Positions 18,572-28,100 of a stretch of 64,000 nucleotides of DNA are shown here, piece after piece (positions within the stretch are counted from its first letter, which is position 1; each line of letters starts with the position of its first letter). This DNA is from Lentiprolixibacter aurantiacus (GTDB lineage: Bacteria; Bacteroidota; Bacteroidia; Flavobacteriales; Flavobacteriaceae). The position numbers and the translations under genes were made by a program. The stretch is from assembly GCF_026241225.1 (NCBI RefSeq), contig NZ_JAPFQP010000001.1, forward strand, positions 992,001-1,056,000. Direction: 5' to 3'. The notes under the pieces are model-generated. The model was not told where the DNA came from. It searched no databases and saw only the letters and a list, made by a program, of their open reading frames with translations.

Positions 18572-19210
18572 TTAAACAGATTTTTCCTGATATACCCAGG
18601 CTTCTGTACCCGAGGCCAGGGTAACGCGCTTTCGCATATAGGCTTCTCCTTCGTACTGGTCTGCACGTCGGAGGTCGTCGTTACTAACCACAAATACTTC
18701 GCCGCTTACCTGATCCTCATCTTGTCCTGTAGCCTCAACGGAAGGATAAAGTCCTGACACTTTGTTCCTGTGGATGCGGTAGCCGGCAAGCATGTCTTTT
18801 TTTCCGTCTAATTCCCTTGCAAATACCAGTTGCCTCACTTCGCTTTCCAGCAGTGTACCGTAAACAAACAGGTGTTCGGTAGCACTCTCCACGGCCTTTT
18901 GCTGTATATCCAGAACCTCTAATTCTGTGCGGAATGCTACAAAATGCTCCCCGAATCGCTGCTGTGTATCCCGCCTAAGGCGTGGTGCATCTTCATTGTA
19001 ATACCGTTCCAGGCTTTCCCGGTTCAATGCGGTGTACTGTACAGAATAAGTGACGCCTCCCATTTCTTCCTCTACCAGCACTTTACTCATTTTTGCCTCG
19101 GTGAACTTCCCGGTAGCCAGCATATCCGGAATATGTTCTTCGCGCATCCATTCCAACCAGGATTGCTGCACTTTTTCGTCAATATTGATGGTGACATTAT
19201 ATATTATCAT
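18572..19210 (-). CDS. DUF4286 - gamma-glutamylcyclotransferase-like fusion
   Basis: 212 residues in two parts. Residues 1-103 match DUF4286 (IIYNVTINIDEKVQQSWLEWM; YSVQY; RFGEHFVAFRTELEVL), a small protein normally encoded alone just before rsmA in Flavobacteriia. Residues 112-212 are a GGCT/AIG2-like domain with FVYGTLLESEVRQ at its N-terminus and the catalytic glutamate in ADQYEGEAYMRK. GGCT-like domains cyclise gamma-glutamyl amines or peptides. The frame is continuous, so the fusion is real in this sequence. It ends 12 bases before rsmA. Joint function unknown. Confidence 0.85.
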   Translation of the reverse strand: MIIYNVTINIDEKVQQSWLEWMREEHIPDMLATGKFTEAKMSKVLVEEEMGGVTYSVQYTALNRESLERYYNEDAPRLRRDTQQRFGEHFVAFRTELEVLDIQQKAVESATEHLFVYGTLLESEVRQLVFARELDGKKDMLAGYRIHRNKVSGLYPSVEATGQDEDQVSGEVFVVSNDDLRRADQYEGEAYMRKRVTLASGTEAWVYQEKSV

Positions 19211-19278
19211 AATTCCCGGTTTGGTAGTTTAAGGGGGATTATTAAAGTGCCGAAGAGAAATTTTATAATTGCCTCAGG

Positions 19279-21063
19279 TCAATTTACAACATCTCCCCGC
19301 AAGATCCTGAAATTTTTCCTGGCCAGGGGAAAATAATAGCTGTCCTGATAGTTATAAATGATCTGCTCGTAGTGATATTTTGCCTTTTCAGGCTGATCCA
19401 GAAAGTTTCTGTAGAGTTCGGCAATTGCGAAATGCGCATCGTCTGCCAGGATATCCTGCCCGTAAAACTCCACTACCTTCAGGTAATTAAGTCGGGCAGC
19501 ATCGTAATCCTTCATTTCTTCCAGAAGTTGACCCTGTCTGAGCAGGGCTTCATCTTCTATTTTTTCACCCTTATGGTTTTCCAGGATTTCATCCAGTGTT
19601 TCAATTGCCTCGGTGGTTTTGTTCTGGTAGGCCAGAAAATCGGCCCTGGCATATTTTTTAAGGGCAGTTTGTGTAGAATCTTCCAGGGTATTGTCAGAAA
19701 TCAGCAGGCTCAATTGCATGGCGTCATTGGCAATTAGCTGGGTGCTGGATCCGCGTAACACCTTCAACTGGGTAAGGGCCCAGTCGAAGTCGCCCTTGTA
19801 AAAACTGGTCTGGGCAACCCTATAGCGGGCCTCCTGTCCCAGGGGATCGTTCTTCAGTCTTTTCTGTATCTGGGAAAAATTAATAAGAGCCTCATTGAAC
19901 TTCTGACCAAAGACCAGGATATCGCCAAGGGCAATTTTTACATAGGCCTCGGAATATTTGGTCAGGGGCAATTCAAGTGACCTTTTCAGGATAGCTTCAC
20001 CCTGCCCGGGAAGACCCTTCCTGAAAGTTAGGAAATTGGCATATGCAATTTGAAGCTGAAGTGTTTCCGGCTGATATCCGTATTCTGCAATGAGGTTTTT
20101 GAATTTATTGTCAATGCGCTCCGGGACCTTGTCTGACTGGTCCAGCAATTCAATATCAATAAGGTTGAGTTGGGCGTTCAGTCGGGTAACAGCATTAATA
20201 CTGTTCTTTTCAATGAATTCGAAAATGGGAATGGCCTGGGTAACCGCTCCGTCTTCGAGAGCCATTTCCCCCAAACTTTCCATGCGTTGCAGGTTGCTTT
20301 CAGCCGCCCTCCTGAAAATGGCTTTCTCCTGAATAAAAGCAAGGTTAAATTGTCTCTGCTGTACGAAGAGCCAGCTGAGGAGTTCGTTCCACAAAAGGTC
20401 CGGATTGGACTGGGCTTTTTGAAGCAAGAGCCTTTTCAGCATTACGTTATTCGGATCTTCCGGGTTCTGCGAAATAAAGTTGTCTATATTTCTAAGGATG
20501 CTAGCCTTGGGCGATTTGCCTTTTACCAGTAACTCCATAAAAGCTCCGTACATTTTTTCTATATCTCCCTGTTCTCCATAGATGCGTGCTATGTAGTAAT
20601 TATAATCCAACTCCGGATTGAGGGCCATCGCTTTGGAGTATGCCTGCAAGGCGTAATCCAGAAGGGCATACCGTTCAAAGCGCATACCAATGAGGTAACC
20701 GAAATTGGGGTTAGCGTCAATAAAAGTCAGGGCTGTTTCGTAGGCTTTTTTGGCCTCTTCCGGTAAATTCTGAAGCGTATAATTATAACCCAATTCAATA
20801 TGAAGGGTCGGTGAAGTACTTTTACTGTTAATGCGGTCCGTGAGCAGTTTTTCGGCGTCCTTATAACGTTCCAGCTGCTGATAACAGGCAAGCAGGCCTT
20901 CCACATAATCTGGCCTCCTTGGGTTGGTTTTTACCAGTCGCTCATAGAATACTACAGCCTTTTTATAATCCCCGTCATTGAGGTACTGTTTGGCCAGGAA
21001 ATCTGCCTGTCCAATAGCAGGGATCCCCCATAATAAAATCAGTATGAGCCAAATGTGCTTCAT
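19279..21063 (-). CDS. Secreted tetratricopeptide repeat protein
   Basis: 594 residues with a signal peptide (IWLILILLWGIPAIGQA). TPR units run through most of the protein, clearest at residues 20-180 (GDYKKAVVFYERLVKTNP; LGYNYTLQNLPEEAKKAYETAL) and 380-590 (YLKVVEFYGQDILADDAHFAI). It likely acts as a periplasmic or outer-membrane-associated scaffold. Located between an NTF2-like gene and the DUF4286 fusion on the same strand, with its own -7 box. Confidence 0.85.
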   Translation of the reverse strand: MKHIWLILILLWGIPAIGQADFLAKQYLNDGDYKKAVVFYERLVKTNPRRPDYVEGLLACYQQLERYKDAEKLLTDRINSKSTSPTLHIELGYNYTLQNLPEEAKKAYETALTFIDANPNFGYLIGMRFERYALLDYALQAYSKAMALNPELDYNYYIARIYGEQGDIEKMYGAFMELLVKGKSPKASILRNIDNFISQNPEDPNNVMLKRLLLQKAQSNPDLLWNELLSWLFVQQRQFNLAFIQEKAIFRRAAESNLQRMESLGEMALEDGAVTQAIPIFEFIEKNSINAVTRLNAQLNLIDIELLDQSDKVPERIDNKFKNLIAEYGYQPETLQLQIAYANFLTFRKGLPGQGEAILKRSLELPLTKYSEAYVKIALGDILVFGQKFNEALINFSQIQKRLKNDPLGQEARYRVAQTSFYKGDFDWALTQLKVLRGSSTQLIANDAMQLSLLISDNTLEDSTQTALKKYARADFLAYQNKTTEAIETLDEILENHKGEKIEDEALLRQGQLLEEMKDYDAARLNYLKVVEFYGQDILADDAHFAIAELYRNFLDQPEKAKYHYEQIIYNYQDSYYFPLARKNFRILRGDVVN

Positions 21064-21076
21064 GCTCTGTTTTTTA

Positions 21077-21084
21077 CAAAGATA
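21077..21084 (-). promoter_or_regulatory. TAnnTTTG -7 box for the TPR gene
   Basis: The minus strand reads TATCTTTG 14 bases before the ATG at 21063, a perfect match to the Bacteroidota -7 consensus. Confidence 0.55.
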
Positions 21085-21136
21085 GCACAGTTGTTGGTTA
21101 GGGACTGTTAAGGAGAATACAAGACAAGCTCCTGGC

Positions 21137-21520
21137 CTATGACTGTTGTCTTAGTGAAGTTATTTTGCCCAAAGTTTCGCTGTTGTTGTAAACAATGATC
21201 AGCTCGCTGATTTTATGATAGCTGTCCAGCACCATTATATCCACCACATCAAAAACCAGCCGGGAACCATCTTTGAGCGTCCAGTTATAAGTGAAATAAA
21301 CAGCCAGTTTAGTAGCTTCCCTGTCGCATATGCACTGATGCAGCTGCAATTCCGAGCTCCTGGTATCTGCTAACAGGGAGGTATAGAATTCGTTGGCGCC
21401 TAATCGGCCATAAACCGGGGAATCTACTTTGGCATCAGGGGCAAACAATTCCAAAATTTCCTGGAGTTCACCCTTTTGCAGGGCTTCAAGATAACGTTCA
21501 CCCAGATTACAAAATTCCAT
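21137..21520 (-). CDS. NTF2-like/SnoaL-type protein
   Basis: 127 residues forming one cone-shaped NTF2-like domain: an N-terminal helix (YLEALQKGELQEILELF), PDAKVDSPVYGRL, and a final beta sheet with a long strand (VVDIMVLDSYHKISELIIVY). No catalytic set is diagnostic. Its ATG shares one base with the serS stop codon, so it is co-transcribed and probably coupled with serS. Confidence 0.78.
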   Translation of the reverse strand: MEFCNLGERYLEALQKGELQEILELFAPDAKVDSPVYGRLGANEFYTSLLADTRSSELQLHQCICDREATKLAVYFTYNWTLKDGSRLVFDVVDIMVLDSYHKISELIIVYNNSETLGKITSLRQQS

Positions 21521-22791
21521 TAGCCGATGCGATCAAAGCCTGTGTAGGGCACAAGTACTTCCGGGATCCTGATATGGTCTTCTTCCTGATAGTTTTCAAG
21601 AATACCAGCAAGCACCCGTGGCAGGGCGAGTGCGCTTCCGTTCAGGGTATGAGCCAGCTGGGTTTTTTTGTTTTCAGCTCTGTATCGCAATTTCAAACGA
21701 TTGGCCTGGAAGGTTTCAAAATTGGAAACTGAACTGATTTCCAGCCACCTTTGCTGGGCAGTGGAGTACACTTCGAAATCGTAGGTCATGGCAGAGGTAA
21801 AACCCAGGTCCCCTCCACAGAGCCTTAAAATGCGATAAGGCAACTGAAGTTCACGCAGAAGCATTTTTACATGATCTACCATTTTATCCAGGGCCTCATA
21901 GGAATTCTCCGGGTATTCTACCCGAACAATTTCCACCTTGTCAAACTGGTGAAGCCGGTTCAGCCCCCGCACATGAGCGCCATAACTTCCCGCTTCCCTT
22001 CTGAAACAGGGGGTGTAGCCCGTATATGCAATTGGCAGGTCTTTTTGTTCCAGGATTACATCCCTGAGTATATTGGTTACCGGGACTTCTGCCGTGGGTA
22101 TAAGGTAGAGGTCATCTACTCCCACATGATACATCATCCCTTCCTTGTCTGGCAATTGTCCCGTGCCATATCCGGAAGCTTCGTTTACCAGGTGGGGTAC
22201 CTGCATCTCGGTGTAACCGGCTTCTGTATTCTTATCCAGAAAGTACTGAATCAGGGCGCGCTGCAATTTGGCTCCCTTTCCCTTGTAAACCGGAAACCCT
22301 GCCCCGGTTATCTTTACACCCAGTTCAAAATCGATGATGTCGTATTGCTGTGCCAGTTCCCAGTGGGGTTTGGCGCCGGCTGCAAGTTCAGGAATATCAC
22401 CTTCTCTGAAAACTTCCTCATTGTCTTCTTCATTACCTCCTGCAGGTACCAGCTCATGGGGTACATTGGGAATCTGGTATAGTGCTTCCGTGAGTTCGGT
22501 GGCGGTGTTGTTGAGGTTCTCTCCAAGTGCTTTGGCTTCTTCCTTGAGGGATGAAGTTTTCTCTTTCAGCGCATTGGCATCTTCTATCTGCTTGTTTTTA
22601 AAAAGTATACCTATCTCTTTGGAAAGTTTATTGGACTCTGCAAGGGTGTTATCCAGTTGAGTTTGCAGGGCGCGCCTTTTCTCATCAAGGCTTAACACCT
22701 GTTCGATCATGGGGCGTGCCTCCAGGTTTCTTTTTTCAAGGGCTTTGCAAATTTCATCTGCCTTTTCCCGGAGGATATTCAGTTGGAGCAT
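21520..22791 (-). CDS. serS: Seryl-tRNA synthetase
   Basis: 423 residues from the ATG at 22791 (MLQLNILREKADEI), the normal length; an upstream ATG at 22812 adds seven atypical residues. The N-terminal long coiled coil (about 30-100) grips the tRNA-Ser variable arm. Class II motifs are present (motif 2 FRREAGSYG, motif 3 GSALALPRVLAGILENYQ). A TAAATTTG box lies upstream on the minus strand at 22810-22817. Confidence 0.96.
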   Translation of the reverse strand: MLQLNILREKADEICKALEKRNLEARPMIEQVLSLDEKRRALQTQLDNTLAESNKLSKEIGILFKNKQIEDANALKEKTSSLKEEAKALGENLNNTATELTEALYQIPNVPHELVPAGGNEEDNEEVFREGDIPELAAGAKPHWELAQQYDIIDFELGVKITGAGFPVYKGKGAKLQRALIQYFLDKNTEAGYTEMQVPHLVNEASGYGTGQLPDKEGMMYHVGVDDLYLIPTAEVPVTNILRDVILEQKDLPIAYTGYTPCFRREAGSYGAHVRGLNRLHQFDKVEIVRVEYPENSYEALDKMVDHVKMLLRELQLPYRILRLCGGDLGFTSAMTYDFEVYSTAQQRWLEISSVSNFETFQANRLKLRYRAENKKTQLAHTLNGSALALPRVLAGILENYQEEDHIRIPEVLVPYTGFDRIG

Positions 22792-22809
22792 TAGGATTGA
22801 TTTAGGGCA

Positions 22810-22817
22810 CAAATTTA
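22810..22817 (-). promoter_or_regulatory. TAnnTTTG -7 box for serS
   Basis: The minus strand reads TAAATTTG 19 bases before the serS ATG at 22791, matching the Bacteroidota -7 consensus. A GGGCT/AGCCC hairpin sits just upstream. Confidence 0.5.
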
Positions 22818-22877
22818 GGGCTAAAAGCCCAATGAATCAAAGGTGCTTAAGACAGATAAAGGATTGTTCCTTTTGCC

Positions 22878-24218
22878 TTACTGAATTAGTTGATCAACTT
22901 CTGAGGACCAGGGGGCGGGCAAAATCCAGTTGTGATGCCTCCAGGGGTCCCATTTCTCCCGGGCCAGATCAACATTGGGATCAACAAGAGGGGCAAATGC
23001 ATGATTGTTGACCCGAACCCTACTCTCTACATATACTGCTATTTCTTTCCCCTCCCGCGCATATATATCCTCGAGGTGCTGGGCAAACTGCCAGATAAAA
23101 TCGGGATAGGCAGCAATCTTTTGTCGTTGTTTAGGGTTTAGATGTTCATGTAAATTTACCGGTCTCCTTTCTCCCGTTTCCCTGTCTACTACAGTAAAGG
23201 TAGCCTGTCCCTGGCGAGTCCTGAGCATCATGCGCCAGCTCAAACGATGCCCTTCCTCGGTCCACAGGACATTCCCTGGAATAGCGTGGTGGCGCAGTGG
23301 CAGGAGTATCTGGACAACAAAATACAACCCACCTAAAAGCAGTAAGGGCCTGGCATATGCAGGTTTTGTACTTTCTTTCCCCGAATATGCCGTTTTTCCC
23401 GGCAAGAAGATCCGCTGTATCGTTTCCGGGGGGTAAAAGAAAACGATAAATGCCAGAGATAGATAGGGAAATATCCCAATTTGAAAGACCATTGAATTAA
23501 AAAGGTGGAAAATTATGGAGCATATAAAGGCCAGGTTCCGTGTAGGTTTCCAAAGTAATGCTGGTACTACCAGCAAGTCAAAAAGAATGCCAGTGAGTCC
23601 AATAACCTGATGAACCGGCTCCAATTGCAGCCAATCTCCGATAATAGGGTAGTGACTTCTTCCCTTCATCAATATTTCAATGATGCTGAAATCAAACCAG
23701 TCCTGATACCATTTTGCGATAGAGGCATAGGTGTAAACAATAAACAATTGCAATACAATTAACCATTTCACATAACTGTACATCCACTCCTTCCTGATCC
23801 CGGGATTATTCCTTGCGTCCAGGGAAACGCTATGGTTTGCTGGCAGCAAGCTCATGATCGCTGAAATCAGAATTAGCAGGTAGTAGTGATTGTTGTAAGA
23901 GGTTTTTTGCATCAGGTAGGCTCCTGTCCACATTATGGTAAAGGAAAGCATGCTAAGGCGGTATCTGTAGCCAAGTGCAACCAGAATGCCCAGAGAGCCC
24001 ATAACAAAGAAATAAACATACATGCCAGGCCCAAGCAGGTTGCGCAACCATTCAAATCCAATAAAAGTAAATGTGAAATCCGGGATTACCAGGTTGGTCC
24101 TGACCCAGCCGGTCATGATGGCCCCATAGCACTCAAGGCTGATGAGTATCCCGAAAAAGATACGGAAAAGCACCAGGGGGGAGTTATCCATTTTCGTGAA
24201 AAGCAGTCGGCTTCCCAT
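22878..24218 (-). CDS. HTTM-domain membrane protein
   Basis: 446 residues with several transmembrane helices in the first 300, then a soluble C-terminal part. The N-terminal PLVLFRIFFGILISLECYGAI and the VHQVIGLTGILFDLLVVPALLW segments match HTTM (horizontally transferred transmembrane) proteins related to vitamin K-dependent gamma-carboxylase. Whether it carboxylates proteins is unknown. It starts 2 bases after the ribF stop and lies next to serS. Confidence 0.85.
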   Translation of the reverse strand: MGSRLLFTKMDNSPLVLFRIFFGILISLECYGAIMTGWVRTNLVIPDFTFTFIGFEWLRNLLGPGMYVYFFVMGSLGILVALGYRYRLSMLSFTIMWTGAYLMQKTSYNNHYYLLILISAIMSLLPANHSVSLDARNNPGIRKEWMYSYVKWLIVLQLFIVYTYASIAKWYQDWFDFSIIEILMKGRSHYPIIGDWLQLEPVHQVIGLTGILFDLLVVPALLWKPTRNLAFICSIIFHLFNSMVFQIGIFPYLSLAFIVFFYPPETIQRIFLPGKTAYSGKESTKPAYARPLLLLGGLYFVVQILLPLRHHAIPGNVLWTEEGHRLSWRMMLRTRQGQATFTVVDRETGERRPVNLHEHLNPKQRQKIAAYPDFIWQFAQHLEDIYAREGKEIAVYVESRVRVNNHAFAPLVDPNVDLAREKWDPWRHHNWILPAPWSSEVDQLIQ

Positions 24219-24220
24219 GT

Positions 24221-25144
24221 TCAGGAAATTAGGGCGAGGGCGTTTTTCCGGTCTTTCTTCAACTGTTGTCGCAAAGCTTCAACTGATTCAAAACGCTGTT
24301 CATTACGTAACCGATGCAGGATCTCAACCTGTATTTTTTTATGGTATAAGTTGTCCTTAAAGTTAAGGAAGTGGATTTCAATACTCCTTTTGGAGCCGTC
24401 AACCGTGGGGTTGACTCCAATATTCATCATACCATAAACCAGCTTTCCATCAATTTTGCTTTGGATTACATACACCCCATTTTTGGGAATAAGCTTATAG
24501 TTTTCTGCTATATGCAGGTTAGCTGTTGGGAAATCCATTGTCCGGCCTAACCCCTTGCCTTTTTCGACTGTACCCGTTAACATATACGGATAGCCCAGAT
24601 AGCTATTTGCCGTTTCGATGTTGCCTTCCTCAAGGGCCTTACGGATCTTTGTGGAACTAACGGATACCTCATCTATTTCCTGGGCCGGTATTTCCTCCAC
24701 CTCAAAATCCAATGTATTCCCAAATGCTATTAGGTCCTGAATGTTGGCGTTTCGGTTGCGCCCAAATCTATGGTCATATCCAATGATGATCTTTTTAGCT
24801 TTGAGCTGGTTAACCAGGATATCCCGAACAAAATCTGTTGCCGTGAGACGTGAAAATTCCCTGGTGAAGGGATGTATGATGAGGCAATCCAGCCCGATCT
24901 TTTCCATGATAGCTGCCTTTTCCTCTATGGTATTCAGAAGTTTGATGTCTGCATCTTTCTGCAGGACCATTCTTGGATGGGGGTAAAAAGTAAGGACTGT
25001 GGCACTCATGCCAACTGTTTTGGCACTATTTATGAGGCGTTCCAGTATTTTCCGGTGCCCTATGTGCACTCCATCGAAGGTTCCTATGGTAATTACGGAG
25101 TTCTTTCGTTGATCGTACTCGGAAATGCTTTGGACTGTAATCAC
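24221..25144 (-). CDS. ribF: Bifunctional riboflavin kinase/FAD synthetase
   Basis: 307 residues. GTFDGVHIGHRKIL (about 22-35) is the adenylyltransferase nucleotide-binding motif, and MDFPTANLHI is the riboflavin kinase signature in the C-terminal half. It converts riboflavin to FMN and FMN to FAD. Head of a ribF-HTTM pair; divergent from the metalloprotease gene. Confidence 0.95.
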   Translation of the reverse strand: MITVQSISEYDQRKNSVITIGTFDGVHIGHRKILERLINSAKTVGMSATVLTFYPHPRMVLQKDADIKLLNTIEEKAAIMEKIGLDCLIIHPFTREFSRLTATDFVRDILVNQLKAKKIIIGYDHRFGRNRNANIQDLIAFGNTLDFEVEEIPAQEIDEVSVSSTKIRKALEEGNIETANSYLGYPYMLTGTVEKGKGLGRTMDFPTANLHIAENYKLIPKNGVYVIQSKIDGKLVYGMMNIGVNPTVDGSKRSIEIHFLNFKDNLYHKKIQVEILHRLRNEQRFESVEALRQQLKKDRKNALALIS

Positions 25145-25184
25145 AGAGTGAAATTAATAAAAAGGCTTACTTTTATCGCAATAA

Positions 25185-28100
25185 ATGCCCCACATGATAG
25201 CAAAATTACGTCTTGTTTTATCAATTCCCATCTTCTTTTTTTCCTTTTGCCTTTGGTCCCAAACGGTATACTGGATGCCGTCATCTTCGGTTGAGAGGAT
25301 TCCGGAACGTTTCCAGGTGGAGGCTAACGGTGAGAAACCTGCACTTTTTAGCCTGGATGAGGCGGAACTTGGTAAAAGGCTGAATGGGATAAGTCCCGGC
25401 GTGCTTTCCAGCGAAACTATTTACTTTCCAGACGCCAAAGGCCGGTTTATTCAATTTCGGGTAAAGGAAACCCCTGTTTTTGCCCCTGAACTGGCGGCCA
25501 AATATCCCAATATCAGGTCGTTTACAGGATACAGTACAGGAGCAGATCCGGTAAAAATACGTTTCAGCTACTCCCATAACGGCTTGCAAAGTATGATGAT
25601 CTCACCGGATAAAGGCATTCCAACTTTTATTGAAAAGCTCAACAAGGGAGCCAATGTTTATGCAATTTATAATCGAGATGGACTGTCTTCCCGGGAGGCA
25701 GAATTTGTCTGTAATACACAGACTGCCAGGATGCCTGAGATGCCACAAACTTTCCCCCTGTTCGATGATCAGGTCCTGCGCAGGTACCGCATTGCTGTTT
25801 CTGCTACGGGAGAGTATACGGTTTTTCACGGGGGTACAGTAGCAGACGCCCTTGCTGCTATAAATGCCACACTTACCAGGGTAAATGAAGTTTTTGAGAC
25901 TGATCTGGCTGTTACTTTTGAATTGGTTGCTGATAACGACCTGATAATATTTACAGACCCGGATACAGACCCCTATGGTGGCAACCTCAATACAGAAACT
26001 CAGAACACGATTAGCTCTACTATAGGGGCCCTGAATTATGATGTTGGTCACCTTTTCCATGAAGAGAACATAGGCGGAAACGCCGGATTTATAGGTGCCG
26101 TTTGCCAGGACGAAAGAAAGGCAAGTGCCTATTCGGCATCATTGAATCCTGAGGGAGACCGGTATGATATTGATCTGGTAGCCCATGAACTCGGCCATCA
26201 GTTCGGGGCCAACCACACCTTCTCTCATACTCCGGAAGGAACCGGAGTGCAATTTGAACCGGGCAGTGGTACTACAATAATGAGTTATGCGGGAATCACC
26301 GGGGAAGATGATGTGGCCGGTTTTAGTGATCCTTACTTTCACTATATCAGCATTTTCCAGATAGCCAATTACCTGCAGGGCAATAGCTGTGCTGTAGAAC
26401 TCCCGCTTGCCAATAACCCGCCCCTGATACAACCCCTGACCGATTACAGCATTCCCAGGGGAACCGCATTTGTACTTACCGGAAATGCATCGGATCCGGA
26501 TACGGGAGATGTGCTTACTTATACCTGGGAACAGGCAGACAATGGGCTGGTTACGGCCAGTACCTTTGGGCCCGAAAACGTCAGTGGTGCCAATTTCCGA
26601 TCCCTTGAACCCACTTCCAGTCCGGAACGCTATTTCCCAAAACTTTCCAGGGTGGCCAGTGGCAACCTTACGCAAACAAATCCTGTTGAGAATTCTGCCT
26701 GGGAAACGGTATCTACAGTAGAACGGGAAATGAACTTTGCACTTACGGTTAGGGACAATGCGGCAGGAGGGGGTCAACTTACTTCTGCGTTGATGAAGGT
26801 TGATGTGGTGAATAATGCCGGGCCATTTGTGGTGACTTCCCAGTCAAATACCACAACCTATTCCGCGGGGTCTGCCCAGACCGTAAGCTGGGAGGTGTCC
26901 GGAACTGATGAAGCTCCCATTTTTGCCCAGTATGTAGATATATTTCTTTCGCTTGATGGCGGTAACAGCTTCCCTATAATCCTGGCTGAGCAGGTGCCTA
27001 ACGACGGGGAGCAGGAAGTCTTGCTACCAGGTTCTGCCAGTAGTACCGGGCGGATCATGGTGAAGGCCTCCAACAATATCTTTTTTGCTGTCAATGCAGC
27101 GGACTTTACCATTACCGAATCCGAGGTGGTGATGGATTTTGAGGCGCTGGACTATGAAGTCTGTCAGCCCAATGACCTTACTATCCCTTTTGAATTTGAG
27201 ACTTATCAGGGATTTAGTGAAACAGTGACTTTTTCTATACCCGATGCTCCAGCAGGACTGGGCGTTTCGTTTAATCCTTCAAGCGTTGATGCGGAAACTT
27301 CCGTAAACCTGACAATTTCCAATACAGCGACTGTTGCAGCAGGGGAATATCCACTTACCGTAACGGCCACCAGTGCCAGCCAGGTAACAACCGTTACCCT
27401 GCAGTTAAAGGTGTACAATAATTCTTTTGCAGACGTGTCCCTGCTAAGTCCAGCCAACGGGGCTTCTGATGTGAGTTTGCTACCGGTATTGCAATGGGAG
27501 GCCAACGCCAATGCTAGCAGCTACCAGGTAGAAATTGCTACAGATGCTGCTTTTGGCAATGTGGTTGATTCGGGCAGCGTGCTGCAAAATCAGTTTGAAC
27601 CCCAGGGCTTGCAGGAAAGCACCACCTATTACTGGCGCGTTAAACCGGTAAACCCTTGTGGAGAGGGAACTTTTTCCACAGCCTTTAATTTTACCACCAT
27701 ACAACTGGATTGTGAAACACGAGATGCCACGGATACGCCAAGGGCGATCTCTTCTGCCGGAACTCCCACGGTTACTTCAGAAATCATGTTTTTGAATGAC
27801 CTTACCATTGCAGATGTTGATGTTCAAGTGAATATTGAACATACCTACGTATCTGATTTGGTTATACGCCTCATTTCCCCTTCTGGTACCGCCGTAACCC
27901 TTGTGGCCAATGCCTGTGGTTCCAGGGAGAACATCAATGCTATTTTTGACGATGATGCCCAGCCATTGAGCTGTGGTGTTGACCCGGCCATCTCTGGAAC
28001 GGTTAAACCTGTAGGCTCACTTTCCTCTTTCAATGGGGAATCCACCCTGGGAACCTGGACCTTAGAGGTTAGTGATGTGTTTACAGCAGATGGCGGCTTT

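Noticed and set aside
26139-26777. 212-codon ORF antisense to the metalloprotease gene
   Set aside because: The sense frame carries intact metzincin motifs; the antisense frame has none.
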